Source: Methanoregulaceae archaeon (GTDB lineage: Archaea > Halobacteriota > Methanomicrobia > Methanomicrobiales > Methanospirillaceae). From it: a DNA stretch of 15,804 nt. Numbering within the stretch: the first letter of the stretch is position 1; each line of letters starts with the position of its first letter. The notes beneath the pieces are model-generated. The model had not been told where the DNA came from and made no database searches. It saw only the letters and a program-made list of their open reading frames with translations. The stretch covers positions 1-15,804 of the forward strand of contig JACTVF010000018.1 in the NCBI GenBank assembly GCA_019695435.1, written 5' to 3'. Below, piece after piece: positions 14,057 through 15,804 of this stretch. The position numbers were made by a program, and so were the translations under genes.

Positions 14057-15394
14057 TTAATTTAACTTGAGCCGCTGGCCGTTCTGCATGAGATGCACGT
14101 CATTTCCCAGAGTATACCCGAGCTCGCCGGAAAACTCCGCGTATGAGGCCGTCATCCTGACATTCCCGTGGGCCGGGATGATGTGCTGCGGGTTCAAGAG
14201 GCTGACAAACTCGTAGTGATCCTCGCGGAACGCGTGCCCGCTCACGTGCAGATCCTCAAAGAGCCGGGCGCCCGCCATTTTCAGGTGCGCCTCGACCATG
14301 TACCGCTGCCCGAAGTTCATCGGGTTGGGGATTACGTTCGCGGAGAAGAGCACCTTGTCACCCTTTGCAAGCTGGTACGGGGTGTCGCCAAGGGCAATCC
14401 GGGTCAGGATAGAACCCGGTTCTCCCTGGTGACCGGTGATGATGGGGAGGAACTTCTCTTTTCCTGCCTTCATCATCCGGCGCAGGGTCCGGTCGACCGT
14501 CCGCCGGTTCCCAAAGACGCTCGTGTCCTGGGGGAACGAGACGAGTTTCATCTGCTCGGCCGTGACCGAATATTTCTCCATCGAGCGGCCCAGAAGCACC
14601 GGCTTACGGCCGATCTCGTGCGCACACTCCGCGATGGTCTTGACACGGGCGATATGGGACGAGAAGGTCGAGACGACCATGGCACTCTTGTCGTCCTCGT
14701 AACTGGTCATCGTGTCCCGGACAAGGTCCCGTGCGATCCGCTCACTCGGGCACCGGCCGGGCCGGTCGATATACGTACTCTCTACGATCAGCGCGAGCAC
14801 GCCTTCCTTTCCGATCTGGCGGAACCGGGCAAAGTCCGGAGGTTCGCCAATGACCGGGGTCCGGTCGAGCTTGAAATCGCAGGCGTAGACGATCGCGCCG
14901 TGCGGGGTGTGGAGCACCGGTGTCACGGTATCGATGATCGAGTGCTGGGTCCGGACAAATTCGAGCACCAGGTGCTGCGAGATCGTGTACCGCTGCCCGG
15001 GTTTGAGCGCAAAGAGCTTGTTGTTGACCCCGAACTTCTGCTCGCCCGAGATCTGCTGTCGGATCAGTTCCGTCGCGAAAGGTGCGGCGATGATCGGCGC
15101 GTTGTACCGGTGCGCAAGTTTCGGGATCGCCCCGATATGGTCGAGGTGCCCGTGAGAGCAGACGATCGCCTTTACGGTTCCCTCGACCGAGTTCATCATG
15201 GTGTCGTCAGGTATCGCTCCGATCTTGATCAGATCGAGGGAGTGCATATTCTCGAGTTCTGCGTCCTCGTGGATCATCATCTGATCCAAGCGGAGTCCCA
15301 TGTCAAAAATGACAATCTCTTTTCCGCAGCGGACAGCGGTCATATTTCGCCCGACCTCGTTGTATCCGCCCACTGCAATAATTTCTATATCCAT
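14057..15394 (-). CDS. rnj: archaeal RNase J, beta-CASP metallo-beta-lactamase ribonuclease
   Basis: aRNase J is a 5'-to-3' exoribonuclease, in some species also an endonuclease, of the metallo-beta-lactamase/beta-CASP class, active in RNA decay and processing. The 445 residues begin with VGGYNEVGRNMTAV, followed by the zinc-binding signature SHGHLDHIGAI (His81, His83, Asp85, His86), VYACDFKLD, STFSSHIARV with the beta-CASP insertion, SGHAFREDH and HIIPAHGN near the end. There is no long C-terminal domain as in bacterial RNase J, as usual for archaea. The ATG at 15394 has AGGAG seven bases before it. The 93-base gap from fni contains alternative hairpins and an A/T-rich stretch that might be a separate promoter. 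Conservation of this gene beside fni and idsA is a known feature of many methanogens. Confidence 0.95.
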   Translation of the reverse strand: MDIEIIAVGGYNEVGRNMTAVRCGKEIVIFDMGLRLDQMMIHEDAELENMHSLDLIKIGAIPDDTMMNSVEGTVKAIVCSHGHLDHIGAIPKLAHRYNAPIIAAPFATELIRQQISGEQKFGVNNKLFALKPGQRYTISQHLVLEFVRTQHSIIDTVTPVLHTPHGAIVYACDFKLDRTPVIGEPPDFARFRQIGKEGVLALIVESTYIDRPGRCPSERIARDLVRDTMTSYEDDKSAMVVSTFSSHIARVKTIAECAHEIGRKPVLLGRSMEKYSVTAEQMKLVSFPQDTSVFGNRRTVDRTLRRMMKAGKEKFLPIITGHQGEPGSILTRIALGDTPYQLAKGDKVLFSANVIPNPMNFGQRYMVEAHLKMAGARLFEDLHVSGHAFREDHYEFVSLLNPQHIIPAHGNVRMTASYAEFSGELGYTLGNDVHLMQNGQRLKLN

Positions 15395-15401
15395 GTTTTT
15401 T

Positions 15402-15406
15402 CTCCT
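15402..15406 (-). promoter_or_regulatory. ribosome binding site of aRNase J
   Basis: AGGAG on the minus strand, seven bases before the ATG; it fixes the start. It lies downstream of the hairpins in the same gap. Confidence 0.7.
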
Positions 15407-15439
15407 GTTTTAGGTTGTTCTGCAGAGGTATTTTTTTCA

Positions 15440-15490
15440 AAAACCTGATGCAGGTTTTGCATGTTAGTTTGTCAAGGTTGTCCTGCATCA
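15440..15490 (-). promoter_or_regulatory. alternative hairpins in the fni-rnj gap
   Basis: On the minus strand AAAACCTG-cat-CAGGTTTT (15458-15440) makes an 8-bp stem with a three-base loop followed by T and then A-rich sequence. The TGATGCAGG that contains the fni stop (15490-15482) can instead pair over nine bases with CCTGCATCA (15454-15446), taking bases from both arms and the loop of that stem. A further small stem CCTGC/GCAGG spans the last fni codons (15496-15482). The stems exclude each other, as in attenuators; whether they are used is unknown. Confidence 0.45.
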
Positions 15491-15804
15491 CGCAGGATTC
15501 CCGTCATCCATCATCTGCCGGGTCTTGCCCGTAATAAAGAGGCGTGCCCTGCGCATATCGCGTACATGTGCGGCGCCGCTCAGAAACATCGAGCCCACCA
15601 GTTCGCGGTGAACCATCTCGATCTTGCTGGCAAGTGCTTCGTCCCTCTCAAGCGCCGGCCTCAACAGGGGAAGTGCCATCCCACAGAGATCGGCCCCGAG
15701 AGCGAGACACTTTGCAATGTCAATGCCATTCCTTATACCCCCGGATGCGATCACCGGACTCCCGGTACCTGCCACTTCGGCAAGGCTCACGACCGTGGGA
15801 ATGC
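15488..15804 (-). CDS. fni: isopentenyl-diphosphate delta-isomerase type 2, C-terminal part (runs off the right edge)
   Basis: Type 2 IPP isomerase is a flavoprotein that turns isopentenyl diphosphate into dimethylallyl diphosphate, the starter for IdsA. About 105 C-terminal residues are visible, open to the right edge; the gene's beginning is outside the window. The frame reads IPTVVSLAEVAG, then PVIASGGIRNGIDIAKCLALGADLCGMALPLLRPA, the FMN-phosphate-binding end of the TIM barrel and the most recognisable part of this family, then a helical end with SGAAHVRDMRRARLFITG. It is the first visible gene of the cluster with rnj, idsA and gltX on the same strand. In related methanogens kinases of the mevalonate route often lie upstream; that cannot be checked here. 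Confidence 0.95.
   Translation of the reverse strand, partial: IPTVVSLAEVAGTGSPVIASGGIRNGIDIAKCLALGADLCGMALPLLRPALERDEALASKIEMVHRELVGSMFLSGAAHVRDMRRARLFITGKTRQMMDDGNPA

Noticed and set aside
14168..15448. Long open frame (426 codons) on the plus strand
   Set aside because: Antisense to aRNase J; the translation is Arg/Asp/Val-rich without motifs, a mirror of the real gene.
1..15804. CRISPR arrays, tRNAs, rRNAs, insertion sequences
   Set aside because: No regularly spaced repeats, cloverleaf-like segments, rRNA-like stretches, transposase motifs or flanking terminal repeats were found by reading both strands, though a tRNA search tool was not available.

Overview
The window is typical chromosomal DNA of a methanogenic archaeon, most likely a member of the Methanomicrobiales such as a Methanoregula or Methanosphaerula relative. 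This is inferred from the coenzyme F420 genes cofC and cofG, an archaeal-type GluRS, a type 2 IPP isomerase / aRNase J / isoprenyl diphosphate synthase / GluRS cluster, archaeal TATA boxes (two copies of CCTATAAATG) and U-tract terminators. The genus is not proven by the sequence. I see no tRNA, rRNA, CRISPR array, insertion sequence or prophage gene. No gene-free stretch exceeds about 250 bases.

Layout, left to right. A truncated small membrane protein runs off the left edge (minus). A 14-helix MFS exporter and a universal stress protein form a probable two-gene minus-strand operon with its own promoter and a perfect palindrome near the predicted start of transcription. Next come cofC (minus) and a sensor histidine kinase (minus) whose frame is broken by an ochre stop in a degenerate receiver-like N-terminal domain. 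Divergent from the kinase, cofG and purC (plus) overlap by GTGA and end at a clear hairpin terminator. They are followed by a thioredoxin reductase catalytic subunit and a family-6-type hypoxanthine/uracil-DNA glycosylase (plus). These converge on a UbiB/ABC1-type kinase (minus). Upstream of that on the minus strand are a solitary DNA methyltransferase and a GNAT acetyltransferase. The right third is the minus-strand cluster fni - rnj - idsA - gltX, tightly spaced, joining isoprenoid lipid synthesis, RNA decay and tRNA charging.

How the genes work together. cofC and cofG both serve F420 synthesis: GTP-dependent activation of the side-chain precursor, and one half of the deazaflavin-forming radical SAM step. 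They lie on either side of the kinase and are read in opposite directions. fni and idsA supply prenyl diphosphates for archaeal ether lipids. The glycosylase repairs deaminated bases; the reductase feeds electrons from ferredoxin to thioredoxin.

I do not see a convincing new multi-gene system. The most interesting signals are small: the broken kinase, mutually exclusive hairpins in the fni-rnj gap, a short overlapping reading frame with a perfect Shine-Dalgarno sequence ahead of cofG, and a three-hairpin, U-tract-ended segment between GNAT and gltX that could be a small RNA.
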